32,988 nt of DNA from an uncultured Bacteroidia bacterium. GTDB taxonomy: Bacteria; Bacteroidota; Bacteroidia; Bacteroidales; UBA932. Numbering within the stretch: position 1 is the stretch's first letter; every line of letters starts with the position of its first letter. The stretch lies in assembly GCA_902801885.1 (NCBI GenBank), contig CADCJX010000026.1, forward strand, positions 1 to 32,988, read 5' to 3'. The position numbers and the translations under genes were made by a program. Below, one piece after another: positions 17,187-25,505 of this stretch. Under the pieces are notes generated by a model. It did not search any database and was not told the DNA's origin. It worked only from the letters and a program-made list of their open reading frames with translations.

Positions 17187-18284
17187 ATGGAAGAAACTTC
17201 AAAAAAACTGTACCCGATGAGGTTCGTGGAGAAGGAGGCGGAGATGCCTTGGGGACAGGTCTGTTACCAGATCGCAGATCTCGGGGCGATCGACTCGATG
17301 GTGTACGACGGATGGCTTGGAGGCAACAACCTGAGCGAACTCATGGGGACATTCCTGGAGAGAGTGGTCGGGGATGATGCCTTTGAATTCTACGGGCTTC
17401 AGTTCCCCATACTTGTCAAAGTGATGAAGACTTCAGGCAGGCAGCCGCTGCAGATCAATGCTGCGGATGATGTCGCGGAAGAGAGATACGATTCGTTCGG
17501 GAAAACGGCGTTCTGGTTCGTCAAGGAGGCTTCTGAAGATGCATCCTTGTTCCTCGGACTGAACAGGGATGTGGATGCCGGAGAGTTTTACAGGAGGTGC
17601 CAGGAGGGCACGGCTGAAGAGATCCTGAATGTGATCCATCCGAAGGTCGGGGATAGCTTTGTCATCAAGCCGGGGACGGTCTACGCTGCCGGCCCGGGAC
17701 TTACGATCGTCGAGATCTCCGAGTGCTCTGAGCTGTCGTTCAATCTCGAAACCGAACTCGAAGAGGCCTTCGACCTCATCGACTTCCACCGCTTCGTCTC
17801 TCCGGCGGCATTGACCCCTCGTTCAACGTCCGCTTCGCGGACCCCACCACCGACTACGTCGGCGGTCCCCCCTCTTACGTGGCCGAGGGTGGCCACGGTT
17901 GCCGAGGGGTCAATGCCGTCGGAAGACAGTGGAAAGGGATGTAAGCTGGCGGAGTGTGATGAATTCAAGGTTACAAAGTTCGATCTGGAGAATCCCCTTC
18001 ACATATTCAGTGACCAGCCCGGAAGCTTCGCAATCTACCACTGCATCAGCGGAGAAGCCTTCGTACAGGCTCCGACTGAATCCGGCGGCTACGAGAACTA
18101 TCCTCTCAAAGCCGGTGCAAGCATCCTCGTCCCATCCGAAGTGAACGACTTCATGCTGTTCCCTGCGGCAGACAAGACCGTGCTCCTGGAAGCCACGGTC
18201 GAAAGACGCACCCTGCCCGACTCCTACACCGACGGCAAGCCTGCCGACGACACTCCAGATCCTCATGTAAGACAATGGAATTAA
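17187..18284 (+). CDS. ManA-like type I phosphomannose isomerase homologue lacking zinc ligands
   Basis: A 365-residue cupin protein resembling type I mannose-6-phosphate isomerase: MPWGQ near the N-terminus, FPILVKVMKTSG, a QINAADD block, FGKTAFWFV and KPGTVYAAGPGLTIVEIS. Active enzymes have QVHPDD, GKTExW and PAGxxHAIG, where Gln, His, Glu and His bind zinc. Here Gln89 is kept, but His is Asn91, Glu is Ala108 and the second His is Tyr166; the TYRxYD Arg segment reads SFNLETE. It is probably not a working isomerase and may bind a sugar or regulate. Residues about 205-246 are encoded by a palindromic element in the linker between cupin domains. The start at the ATG at 17187 is preferred over a TTG 18 bases earlier. 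Confidence 0.82.
   Translation: MEETSKKLYPMRFVEKEAEMPWGQVCYQIADLGAIDSMVYDGWLGGNNLSELMGTFLERVVGDDAFEFYGLQFPILVKVMKTSGRQPLQINAADDVAEERYDSFGKTAFWFVKEASEDASLFLGLNRDVDAGEFYRRCQEGTAEEILNVIHPKVGDSFVIKPGTVYAAGPGLTIVEISECSELSFNLETELEEAFDLIDFHRFVSPAALTPRSTSASRTPPPTTSAVPPLTWPRVATVAEGSMPSEDSGKGCKLAECDEFKVTKFDLENPLHIFSDQPGSFAIYHCISGEAFVQAPTESGGYENYPLKAGASILVPSEVNDFMLFPAADKTVLLEATVERRTLPDSYTDGKPADDTPDPHVRQWN
17801..17923. repeat. In-frame palindromic element in the ManA-like gene
   Basis: 123 bases (41 codons) bounded by 21-base inverted arms, 17801-17821 and 17903-17923, that pair with one G:T mismatch (17805/17919). Inside are three hairpins: GTCCGC-TTC-GCGGAC (17828-17842), ACCaCCGAC-TAC-GTCGGcGGT (17846-17866) and CGTGGCC-N6-GGCCACG (17878-17897). 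The blocks CCCCACC and GCGGTCCCCCC occur at the same 20-base spacing as in the ftsK element. The element keeps the reading frame open and encodes a Pro/Ser/Thr-rich stretch. Confidence 0.85.
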
Positions 18285-18289
18285 GTAAT

Positions 18290-18715
18290 ATGGCCGATTC
18301 CGAAAGAATAGACAAAGTCCTCTGGGCACTGCGTGTCTTCAAGACCAGGACAGAGGCCACCGACGCCTGCAAAGGGGGGAAGGTTAAGATCGGAGGCGTT
18401 AACGCCAAACCGTCCAGACCCGTGAAAGCAGGAGAGACGATAAGAGTCCATAAAGGGATCATCCAGTATTCCTACAAACTGAAACAGGTACCAGAGCACC
18501 GCATGGGTGCCAAACTGGTACCTGAATATGCCGAAAACCTCACACCGCAAGCTGAACTTGACAAGATGCGTGCTCCTGTGGAGACCTTCTTCCTGAAGAG
18601 GGACCGAGGAACGGGACGCCCCACGAAAAAACAGCGCCGCGAGATGGAGGACGCCTGGGACAAGATCGACATCGCAATGCAATACGGACTCGACGATGAT
18701 GAAGAACTGGAATAA
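18290..18715 (+). CDS. S4-domain RNA-binding protein (Hsp15/HslR-like)
   Basis: A 141-residue basic protein. The S4 fold occupies residues 1-60: ERIDKVLWALRVFKTRTEAT, then CKGGKVKIGGVNAKPSRPVK and AGETIRVHKG. This arrangement matches Hsp15, which in E. coli binds stalled 50S subunits still carrying peptidyl-tRNA. The C-terminal half is charged (KRDRGTGRPTKKQRREMED) and ends in an acidic tail (LDDDEELE). I prefer the ATG at 18290; another ATG at 18275 overlaps the ManA-like stop by ten bases and would add five residues. The susC start lies inside this gene's last 20 bases, so coupled translation is likely although the functions look unrelated. Confidence 0.87.
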   Translation: MADSERIDKVLWALRVFKTRTEATDACKGGKVKIGGVNAKPSRPVKAGETIRVHKGIIQYSYKLKQVPEHRMGAKLVPEYAENLTPQAELDKMRAPVETFFLKRDRGTGRPTKKQRREMEDAWDKIDIAMQYGLDDDEELE

Positions 18716-21335
18716 AACAATTCTGACGTTCCTCTTCGCCGTCGCATTCAGCATAAACGCCCTTGCACAGACCGACACTACGGTCACCGGCACCCACACC
18801 GTCACGAGGAACAGGATGAACAAAGGACTCGTCACCGGAGGACTCGACGCCCTGAACGGGCAGTCAGCCGGCGTGGTAATCTCCTCCGGAGCCAACAGGG
18901 CTGCCATGCTGGATGCCGTACGAGTACGCGGAACCACTTCACTGACAGGAGGTAACGACCCTTTGGTGATAATCGACGGAGTGGCCTCCGACATTGCGAC
19001 TCTCGGCACCCTCTACCCCGGCGACATCGAGAGTTTCACGGTCCTGAAGGATGCCTCTGAAACCGCCAGCTACGGTTCGAGAGGAGCCTCCGGAGTCATC
19101 AAGGTCGAGACCCGTAAGGGTAAGGGCGGCGCCTTCAGCCTCAGCTACGACGGACTAAGCGGGGTGGAGTCGGTCTTCAAGAACCTCGACATGCTTTCCG
19201 CAGACGGATTCAGGACCTACAATCGCTCCAACGGCTACAGCTTCATCGACAAGGGCTACGATTCCTACATGCCTGGATCGATCATCCGCACCGGTACTGT
19301 CAACAACCACCACATCTCCTTCGGCGGAGGTACCGATGAAAGCCGGTACCGCGCTTCTTTCGGAGTCCTGGACCACAGGACAGTCATCCGCACCAACAGG
19401 TACCGGACCTACACGGCCAAGCTGGACATCAACCAGGGTGCCTTCAACGGCCTCCTGGACTTCGACCTGGGAGTCTTCGGATCCCTGAAGAAATCTTCCG
19501 ACCTTCACGACATCCAGCACCTGTTCTATTCCTCCGCAGCCTTCAATCCCACCTTCCCGATAGGCAAAGAGGCGGACGGAAGCTACTCGCAGATTCCGGA
19601 GGCCAGCCAGATCAACAATCCGTCTTCCCTGCTTGAGAAGAAATACGACAGCGACAACGCCCACTTCAACGCCCATCTCCAGGCCAGGATGCATCTGCTC
19701 AAGAACTTGGAACTAAGCGCCTTCGGATCCTATTCCTACAACGTCACCGAAGACGCCCACTTCTTCCCTTCCATCATCTGGTCACATGGAGAGGCCTACA
19801 GGGGCCATAGCCGGTCGCAGGACTTCCTGGGGAACCTCAACCTCAAGTACACCATCGAAGCTGGACCTCACAGGGTAGAGCTTTCAGCCCTGACCGAAGC
19901 CCTTCAGACCATCTCGGACGGTTCCTATGTCACGACAACGGATTTCAAGACGAACACCTTCGGCTACGATGCCATCCAGGCTGGTGCACTTCGCCCTTGG
20001 GACGGCACGGCCTCATTCTACGAAGACGTGGATCTGCTCTCATTCATGGGAGGAGCCAGTTATTCCTATTCAGAGAAGTACCTGCTCGCACTTTCGCTGC
20101 GCGCCGACGCATCTTCCAAATTCGGTCCCAACAACCGCTGGGGCTATTTCCCCTCTGCTTCTTTCTCCTGGGTGGCCATCAAGGAACCCTTCCTGAGCAG
20201 CCTGGGATGGCTCAGCAACCTCAAATTCACAATCGGCTACGGCCTTTCAGGAAACCAGGGAGCCCTTGGGGCCTACAACTCCCAAGCCCTCCTGAGGCCT
20301 ACTGGGATCGTCAACATGAACGGAACGCCCACCACTTCTTTCGGAATAGTCAGGAACTCCAATCCCGACCTGAAGTGGGAAGTCCGTTCTTCAGGGAACT
20401 TCGGAATGCAGTCCGGCTTCTTTGACAACCGGCTCGTCTTCACGGCAGAAGTCTATTCTTCCCTCACGAGGGACATGCTCTACGAATATGAAGTCAGCGT
20501 CCCGCCCTTCGCCTACAACCGCCTGATGGCCAACCTGGGAAGGATGTCGAACGCCGGAGCAGAATTCGGTCTTGGAGGAACTCCTCTTCATAACAAGGAC
20601 ATGGAGCTGAACATCAACCTGAACCTCTCGTTCCAGCGCAACAAGCTGGTCTCCCTAAGCGGCTGGTACAAGGGTGAATATCTCACCGCTCCGGACATCG
20701 CAGGGCTGAATTCCCTCAATGGAGCAGGCTTCCACGGCGGACACAACGACATCGTCCACCAGATTGTCGGACAGCCACTCGGTGTCTTCTTCCTGCCTCA
20801 CTGCACCGGGCTCGCCAGGGCCGAGGACGGTTCCCTGTACTATGAGATGGCAGACGGACAAGAAAACAGGATTGCTGGACAGGCAACTCCAAAGGCGACT
20901 CTCGGCTCCAACGTGAGTTTCCGCTGGAAGGATTTCGACATCTCCGTCCAGATGAACGGAGCCTTCGGCCACAAGATATTCAATGGCACGGCCCTGACCT
21001 ACATGAACCTGGGTTCCCTCCCCTACTACAACGTGTTCTCGGAAGCTCCCGCCAAGGGAATCAAGGACCAGACGGTCACCGACTACTGGCTCGAGAAGGG
21101 AGACTATCTCAACTTCGACTACCTTACCCTGGGATGGAACGTCCCCCTTCGCTCCAACATATTCAGGAATTTCAGGGTCAGCGCATCCGTCAACAACCTG
21201 GCCACCATCACCGGTTATTCGGGTCTAACTCCGATGATCAACTCTTCGGTGGTCAACTCTACCTTCGGCCTTGACGACAAGGTCTCCTTCCCGGTCTACC
21301 GGTCCTACACCCTTGGTTTGAGCATTCAATTCTGA
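18696..21335 (+). CDS. Short SusC/RagA-family TonB-linked outer-membrane receptor
   Basis: An 879-residue TonB-dependent barrel with a signal peptide ending near NALAQ. The plug motifs are those of the SusC clade: LDALNGQSAGVVISSG, VRVRGTTSLTGGNDPLVIID and LKDASETASYGSRGASGVI. The barrel shows alternating strands to the terminal YRSYTLGLSIQF ending in Phe. It is shorter than usual SusC proteins (about 1,000 or more) because the N-terminal carboxypeptidase-like domain and a clear VVVGYG TonB-box segment are missing. Upstream DNA is the S4 gene, so no extension is possible. The start is at 18696 or the adjacent ATG at 18699. susD follows after five bases. No glycoside hydrolase is nearby, so the ligand cannot be told. 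Confidence 0.9.
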   Translation: MMKNWNKTILTFLFAVAFSINALAQTDTTVTGTHTVTRNRMNKGLVTGGLDALNGQSAGVVISSGANRAAMLDAVRVRGTTSLTGGNDPLVIIDGVASDIATLGTLYPGDIESFTVLKDASETASYGSRGASGVIKVETRKGKGGAFSLSYDGLSGVESVFKNLDMLSADGFRTYNRSNGYSFIDKGYDSYMPGSIIRTGTVNNHHISFGGGTDESRYRASFGVLDHRTVIRTNRYRTYTAKLDINQGAFNGLLDFDLGVFGSLKKSSDLHDIQHLFYSSAAFNPTFPIGKEADGSYSQIPEASQINNPSSLLEKKYDSDNAHFNAHLQARMHLLKNLELSAFGSYSYNVTEDAHFFPSIIWSHGEAYRGHSRSQDFLGNLNLKYTIEAGPHRVELSALTEALQTISDGSYVTTTDFKTNTFGYDAIQAGALRPWDGTASFYEDVDLLSFMGGASYSYSEKYLLALSLRADASSKFGPNNRWGYFPSASFSWVAIKEPFLSSLGWLSNLKFTIGYGLSGNQGALGAYNSQALLRPTGIVNMNGTPTTSFGIVRNSNPDLKWEVRSSGNFGMQSGFFDNRLVFTAEVYSSLTRDMLYEYEVSVPPFAYNRLMANLGRMSNAGAEFGLGGTPLHNKDMELNINLNLSFQRNKLVSLSGWYKGEYLTAPDIAGLNSLNGAGFHGGHNDIVHQIVGQPLGVFFLPHCTGLARAEDGSLYYEMADGQENRIAGQATPKATLGSNVSFRWKDFDISVQMNGAFGHKIFNGTALTYMNLGSLPYYNVFSEAPAKGIKDQTVTDYWLEKGDYLNFDYLTLGWNVPLRSNIFRNFRVSASVNNLATITGYSGLTPMINSSVVNSTFGLDDKVSFPVYRSYTLGLSIQF

Positions 21336-21340
21336 CGGCT

Positions 21341-22924
21341 ATGAAAAAGATTGTACTTCCATTCATGATGATGATTGCCGCGGCCTGCTCCTTCCTTGAA
21401 GAAGGCCCCCGCGACCAGAAACCGAGCGAGGAGATAGTCACCGATGCCAATTCGCTCTACCTCACCACCTTGGGCAATCTCTACTCCCTCTTCGGCTCCG
21501 ACACCGACGGCGAAGGCCTGATGGGTACCTACCGGGGAATATATGACCTGTGCACGTTCACTACCGATGAAGCCATCATCCCGACGAGGGGCGGCGACTG
21601 GTACGACGGAGGCCTCTGGCAAAGGCTCTATCTCCACACATGGGAAACCGGAGAAGCCCCGCTCAAGAATGCCTGGAACTACCTCTACAAGGTGATTGTC
21701 AGCGCAAACCAGGCCCTCGAGACCCTTTCGGAGAACAAGAACCTGATCTCAGATGATGAATATTCCTCCTGGTGCGCAGAAGCCAGGGCTATCAGGGCGA
21801 TGTACTATTACTACCTGTGCGATCTGTTCGGGAGGGTGCCGCTGGTGACCTCGGCTTCGATGGCCATGGCGGATGTAGCCCAGTCCGAAAGGAGCGAGGT
21901 CTTCCATTTCGTAAAGAAAGAGCTGGAAGAGACCGCTCCCCTGCTGTACGAAGGCAGGAGCAACCTGAAAGGCAAGTACTACGGACGTATCACCAGGCCT
22001 GTGACCCATTTCCTGCTGGCAAAGCTTTGCCTCAACGCAGAAGTCTTCACGGACGATGACTGGACAGACGGAACCAGGCCCGGGTGCGAGAATTATCTAA
22101 GAGAAGCCATAGTCTGGTGCGACTCCCTCTACGGCATATATCACCTTGAAACGGACTATTCCGCCAATTTCTCGGTCTTCAACGAGAATTCGGTCGAGAA
22201 CATCCTGACCATCCCGATGGACAAGCAAGAATACTCCTCCCAGTTCCAGTACCTCTTCCGCTCCCTCCACTACGACCACGCCGCCGCCTGCGGGATGAGC
22301 GGTGAAAACGGAGCCTCAGCCACTCTGGAAGTCCTGGAAGCCAACGGTTTCGGAACCCCCGGACAGGATCCGCGCTTCGACTTCAATTACTGGGGAGGGC
22401 AGGCATTGGACTTGAATGGAGCCAAGGTCCTTTCATCGTCCGGAGAACCCCTCGTCTACAAACCTCTTTCAGTAGAACTGGATGTTACCGGAACAGCCGA
22501 CGAGAAACTTTCTGGAGCCAGGATGAGGAAATACGAGATCGATCCCAACGGGATGAAGGACGGAAAGCTGATCGGAAATGACATCGTGCTGTTCCGCTAT
22601 GCAGATGTCCTCCTCATGAAAGCGGAAGCCCTTATCCGGCTCGGTTTGGACGGCACCTCCGACTTGAATGAGGTCCGTACAAGAACAGGAGCAGCCGCAC
22701 TTGATAGTGCGGCTACCCTTGACGATGTGCTCCGTGAAAGGATGGTGGAATTTGCCTGGGAGGGCCTCAGAAGGCAGGACCTTGTCCGCTTCGAGGCATT
22801 TACGAGATCCTGGTCATCGAGGCCGGCCGTTCCTGGAGAATCAAACGGATTCACGACCGTCTTCCCGATTCCGGCAGATGTCCTCGACCTCAATCCGAAA
22901 CTGTCCCAGAATCCCGGTTACTAA
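21341..22924 (+). CDS. SusD/RagB-family surface lipoprotein
   Basis: A 527-residue nutrient-binding lid that partners the SusC barrel encoded just upstream. The signal peptide ends IAAAC (Cys16). Family marks are the helical TPR-like core (NAWNYLYKVIVSANQALETL, CAEARAIRAMYYYYLCDLFG, VPLVT), the RYADVLLMKAEALIR segment, an ERMVEFAWEGLRRQDLVRF helix and the C-terminal NPKLSQNPGY. Length is normal. Substrate cannot be read from sequence; the pair could serve oligosaccharide or peptide uptake. Its TAA overlaps the stop of the opposing SGNH hydrolase gene by four bases (22921-22924). Confidence 0.94.
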   Translation: MKKIVLPFMMMIAAACSFLEEGPRDQKPSEEIVTDANSLYLTTLGNLYSLFGSDTDGEGLMGTYRGIYDLCTFTTDEAIIPTRGGDWYDGGLWQRLYLHTWETGEAPLKNAWNYLYKVIVSANQALETLSENKNLISDDEYSSWCAEARAIRAMYYYYLCDLFGRVPLVTSASMAMADVAQSERSEVFHFVKKELEETAPLLYEGRSNLKGKYYGRITRPVTHFLLAKLCLNAEVFTDDDWTDGTRPGCENYLREAIVWCDSLYGIYHLETDYSANFSVFNENSVENILTIPMDKQEYSSQFQYLFRSLHYDHAAACGMSGENGASATLEVLEANGFGTPGQDPRFDFNYWGGQALDLNGAKVLSSSGEPLVYKPLSVELDVTGTADEKLSGARMRKYEIDPNGMKDGKLIGNDIVLFRYADVLLMKAEALIRLGLDGTSDLNEVRTRTGAAALDSAATLDDVLRERMVEFAWEGLRRQDLVRFEAFTRSWSSRPAVPGESNGFTTVFPIPADVLDLNPKLSQNPGY

Positions 22925-23592
22925 CGGATGACCTTCATGAGGGCCTCTTCCATGATCTTGTAACCCTCAAGGTTGGGATGCACTGAATCCTTGGACAGGT
23001 CTGACCTGGTCTCGCCCTTCTCATCAGCGAGGACGGTTGCATAGTCCACCACCTTGTAGTGGTGTGCCTTTGCATATTCCTTGATCATTGCGTTCAAGGC
23101 AGCGACCTGCTCCTTTGTGTCCTTGATGGCCGGACGCCAGCGGATGTAGGCAGAAGGGACGAGGGTGCAGAGCACCGGCTTGATCTTGTTGGCCTTGGCT
23201 ATCTCGCACATGGAGACTATGTTGCCGAAGGTGTTCTCGAGGGAGATGTAGCCATTGTTCCTGGCGATGTCATTGATTCCGGCAAGGATGACGACATACT
23301 TGGGATGATGGTCTACGACGTCCCTGCGGAAACGGGTCAGCATGTGGGATGTGACCTGGCCGCTGATGCCACGTCCGAGGAGGTTGTTGGCCTTGAAGAA
23401 GTCAGGGTCGTTGCTGTACCAGCCGTCCGTGATGGAATCTCCCATCAGTACGGCAAGGGGCTTGGCAGTAACCTCTGAATTGGCCTTTGAATAACGTTTG
23501 AACTGAGCCCAATCATTGTCCGGAAGGTCCTGGGCGGAAAGGGTGGCTGCGCAGAAGAGCGCTGCAATGGCTGCAATGATGATCTTTTTCAT
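22921..23592 (-). CDS. Secreted SGNH/GDSL hydrolase
   Basis: A 223-residue exported esterase-type enzyme. The signal peptide ends at TLSAQ. The four SGNH blocks are present: GDSITDGW (Ser53), GRGISGQ (Gly75 region), AGINDI (Asn107), and DSVHPN (Asp202, His205). Such enzymes in Bacteroidota remove acetyl or other acyl groups from sugars or lipids; the substrate here is unknown. It lies 19 bases after the HAD phosphatase gene on the same strand and ends tail to tail with susD. Its opposite orientation means it is not a co-transcribed part of the SusCD unit, though joint use on one glycan is possible. Confidence 0.91.
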   Translation of the reverse strand: MKKIIIAAIAALFCAATLSAQDLPDNDWAQFKRYSKANSEVTAKPLAVLMGDSITDGWYSNDPDFFKANNLLGRGISGQVTSHMLTRFRRDVVDHHPKYVVILAGINDIARNNGYISLENTFGNIVSMCEIAKANKIKPVLCTLVPSAYIRWRPAIKDTKEQVAALNAMIKEYAKAHHYKVVDYATVLADEKGETRSDLSKDSVHPNLEGYKIMEEALMKVIR

Positions 23593-23611
23593 TGGATTAT
23601 CTGTTATAATG

Positions 23612-24271
23612 TCATTTTAGGATATTCTCTTTGATTAACTCCGCAAGCTGGCTCACGGAATCCGCTATGGCCTCAGCCTCTCCGAAGTCCTCCCTCGGCC
23701 GGAAACCCCAGGTAACTGCTATTGCGGGAATACCTGCGTTATGGGCAGTCCTGATGTCTGTCGCTGAATCGCCCACCATGACGGCACGTGATGCAGCGGC
23801 CGCCTCCATAGCAAGGCGGACAACCGAAGCATCCGGTTTCAGCGGAAGACCAGGCGCATTGCCTAGTATCTTGACGAAGGGGATGTCCTGGAAAAATCGG
23901 TCTATCAGCATCTGAGTCCCCTCCTGGAACTTGTTGGAAGCCACGGCCAGTTTCACTCCTGACGCGGAAAGGGAACGTAGAAGCTCATGAATCCCAGGAT
24001 ATGGCCTGGATAGGACATCGATATGTGTAGTGTAATAATCCACGAAACTACGAAGGGTCATATCGATAGTCTCCTCGCTTGTTCCCGCAGGCAGGGCCCT
24101 GGTGACAAGATTTCGGATTCCGTGCCCTACCATCTTACGGTACTCATCCAAACCATGCCCAGGAAAACCCATTACGGACAAGGCGTGTTCAACAGCCGCC
24201 GCAAGATCTCCTATCGTGTCGATAAGGGTACCGTCCAAGTCAAAAATTACTATCTCTCCATGCATATTCAT
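23612..24271 (-). CDS. HAD hydrolase, phosphoglycolate phosphatase-like
   Basis: A 219-residue cytoplasmic phosphatase of HAD subfamily IA. Motif I is FDLDGTLIDT with the two catalytic Asp, motif II VASNK, motif III Lys in LKPDASVV, motif IV GDSATDI. The cap region (GDLAAAVEHAL, YRKMVGHGIRNLV) resembles Gph, which dephosphorylates 2-phosphoglycolate from DNA repair. Related HADs act on other small phosphates, so the substrate is tentative. The start is the ATG at 24269-24271; a second ATG two codons later is equally possible. Far upstream in-frame ATGs would give an unlikely extension. A TATTTTTG box (24274-24281, leftward) ends two bases before the ATG, suggesting a leaderless message. Confidence 0.87.
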   Translation of the reverse strand: MNMHGEIVIFDLDGTLIDTIGDLAAAVEHALSVMGFPGHGLDEYRKMVGHGIRNLVTRALPAGTSEETIDMTLRSFVDYYTTHIDVLSRPYPGIHELLRSLSASGVKLAVASNKFQEGTQMLIDRFFQDIPFVKILGNAPGLPLKPDASVVRLAMEAAAASRAVMVGDSATDIRTAHNAGIPAIAVTWGFRPREDFGEAEAIADSVSQLAELIKENILK

Positions 24272-24273
24272 TA

Positions 24274-24281
24274 CAAAAATA
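24274..24281 (-). promoter_or_regulatory. -7 box directly before the HAD gene
   Basis: Leftward TATTTTTG fully matches TANNTTTG and lies two bases before the ATG at 24271, or eight before the second in-frame ATG. No -33 TTTG is visible at 19 bases. Confidence 0.3.
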
Positions 24282-24301
24282 AGAAATCCGCTGAATTTGC
24301 T

Positions 24302-24309
24302 TATCTTTG
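24302..24309 (+). promoter_or_regulatory. -7 box for the symporter-hydrolase operon
   Basis: TATCTTTG fully matches TANNTTTG, 23 bases before the ATG at 24333, the same spacing as the manA-like and rubrerythrin boxes. The -33 region is not a clear match. Confidence 0.45.
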
Positions 24310-24332
24310 ATAATGCATAATTGATTCCACGA

Positions 24333-25499
24333 ATGAAAAAAATCAAGATCGGTCTTTTCGTCAAGGTCCTGATCGCGATAGTCTGCGGCGCCCTGCTGGG
24401 ACTCATCGCCCCTGATCCTTTTGTGCGTGTCCTAAAGACATTCAATGTCCTTTTCGCTCAGATTCTCAAGTTCATGATCCCTCTCCTGATCCTGGGACTC
24501 GTGACTCCGGCTATCGCCAATGTCGGGAAGAATGCCGGGAAAATGCTGCTGGTCGTGATCGGTATAGCCTACCTCTCCACGATCTGTTCAGGGTTTTTCG
24601 CACATCTGTGCTCGTCCAATGTGATGCCACTGTACCTCAATGCCGGTGAACTCTCTTCAGACACCCTATCAGCCAAGGATTTCCAGCCCTATATCGACCT
24701 GAAGATTCCACCTGTCTGCGACATCATGACAGCTCTGCTCCTTTCATTCATGATAGGAATAGGAATCATCGTGACCGGCTCATCTCCCCTCAAGAAGGCC
24801 TTCGACGACTTCGGAGCGATAGTCAGGCTGACAATCGAAAAAGTCATCATTCCGATGCTGCCCTGGTACATCTTCACGATGATCTGTGAAATGGGAGCCC
24901 GCGGGGTGATTGATGTGGTGCTAGGATCCGGGTTCAAGATTATCCTCACTGGAATAGTACTTACCATCATCTACTTGATACTCCAGTACTGCGTCGCAGG
25001 AGCGATAGCCGGAAAGAACCCTCTCAAGTGCCTATGGAACATGGTTCCTGCTTACCTGACTGCCTTTTCGATCTGCTCATCCTCCGCAGCCATTCCAATG
25101 ACTTCGGCCTGTACCAAGAAGAACGGGATCAGCGACGACATCGTCGATTTCACAATTCCCCTTTGCTCGACGGTACACATGTGCGGATCCACAATCAAAC
25201 TAGCCGTATCTTCGATTGCGGTGGCCTACCTTACCGGTACTCCGCTGCCTTTCGCCGTCTACGCCAACTTCGTGCTTGTACAGGGCATAGCGGCCGTAGC
25301 GGCTCCCGGAGTCATGGGAGGAGTACTGATGGCCTCCGTCGGACTCCTGGAATCCATAATGGGATTCTCTCCGGACCAGACAGCCCTCGTAATGACCCTC
25401 TACCTGGCACTCGACGGCTACGGTCCTGGATGCAATGTCACCGGAGATGGTGCGATCGCTATCATCATCGACAAGATATTCAAGAAAGACAAACAATAA
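24333..25499 (+). CDS. Divergent DAACS-family (GltP/DctA-like) cation symporter
   Basis: A 388-residue inner-membrane transporter with about eight helices and two re-entrant hairpins. The Ser-rich hairpin reads SICSSSAAIP (246-255), the TM7 motif HMCGS (282-286), hairpin 2 AAPGVMGG, and TM8 DGYGPGCNVTGD (361-372). In glutamate/aspartate members TM7 is NMDGT and TM8 is DxxRTxxNVxGD. Here the Asn and Asp of TM7 become His and Cys, and the Arg that binds the side-chain carboxylate is Gly364 with Pro365 next to it. So the substrate is probably not an acidic amino acid, and sodium coupling may differ. The start is the ATG at 24333. The nitrilase-GDPD gene begins six bases after the stop, so the two form an operon. 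Confidence 0.88.
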   Translation: MKKIKIGLFVKVLIAIVCGALLGLIAPDPFVRVLKTFNVLFAQILKFMIPLLILGLVTPAIANVGKNAGKMLLVVIGIAYLSTICSGFFAHLCSSNVMPLYLNAGELSSDTLSAKDFQPYIDLKIPPVCDIMTALLLSFMIGIGIIVTGSSPLKKAFDDFGAIVRLTIEKVIIPMLPWYIFTMICEMGARGVIDVVLGSGFKIILTGIVLTIIYLILQYCVAGAIAGKNPLKCLWNMVPAYLTAFSICSSSAAIPMTSACTKKNGISDDIVDFTIPLCSTVHMCGSTIKLAVSSIAVAYLTGTPLPFAVYANFVLVQGIAAVAAPGVMGGVLMASVGLLESIMGFSPDQTALVMTLYLALDGYGPGCNVTGDGAIAIIIDKIFKKDKQ

Positions 25500-25505
25500 A
25501 AACCA

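Noticed and set aside
18690-23592. A complete polysaccharide utilisation locus
   Set aside because: Only SusC, SusD and an opposite-strand SGNH hydrolase are present; no glycoside hydrolase, lyase, or hybrid two-component or ECF regulator is in the window.
24272-24445. 58-residue N-terminal extension of the HAD phosphatase
   Set aside because: It crosses the divergent promoter region and lies ahead of the catalytic DLDGT motif, which is normally within the first 15 residues.
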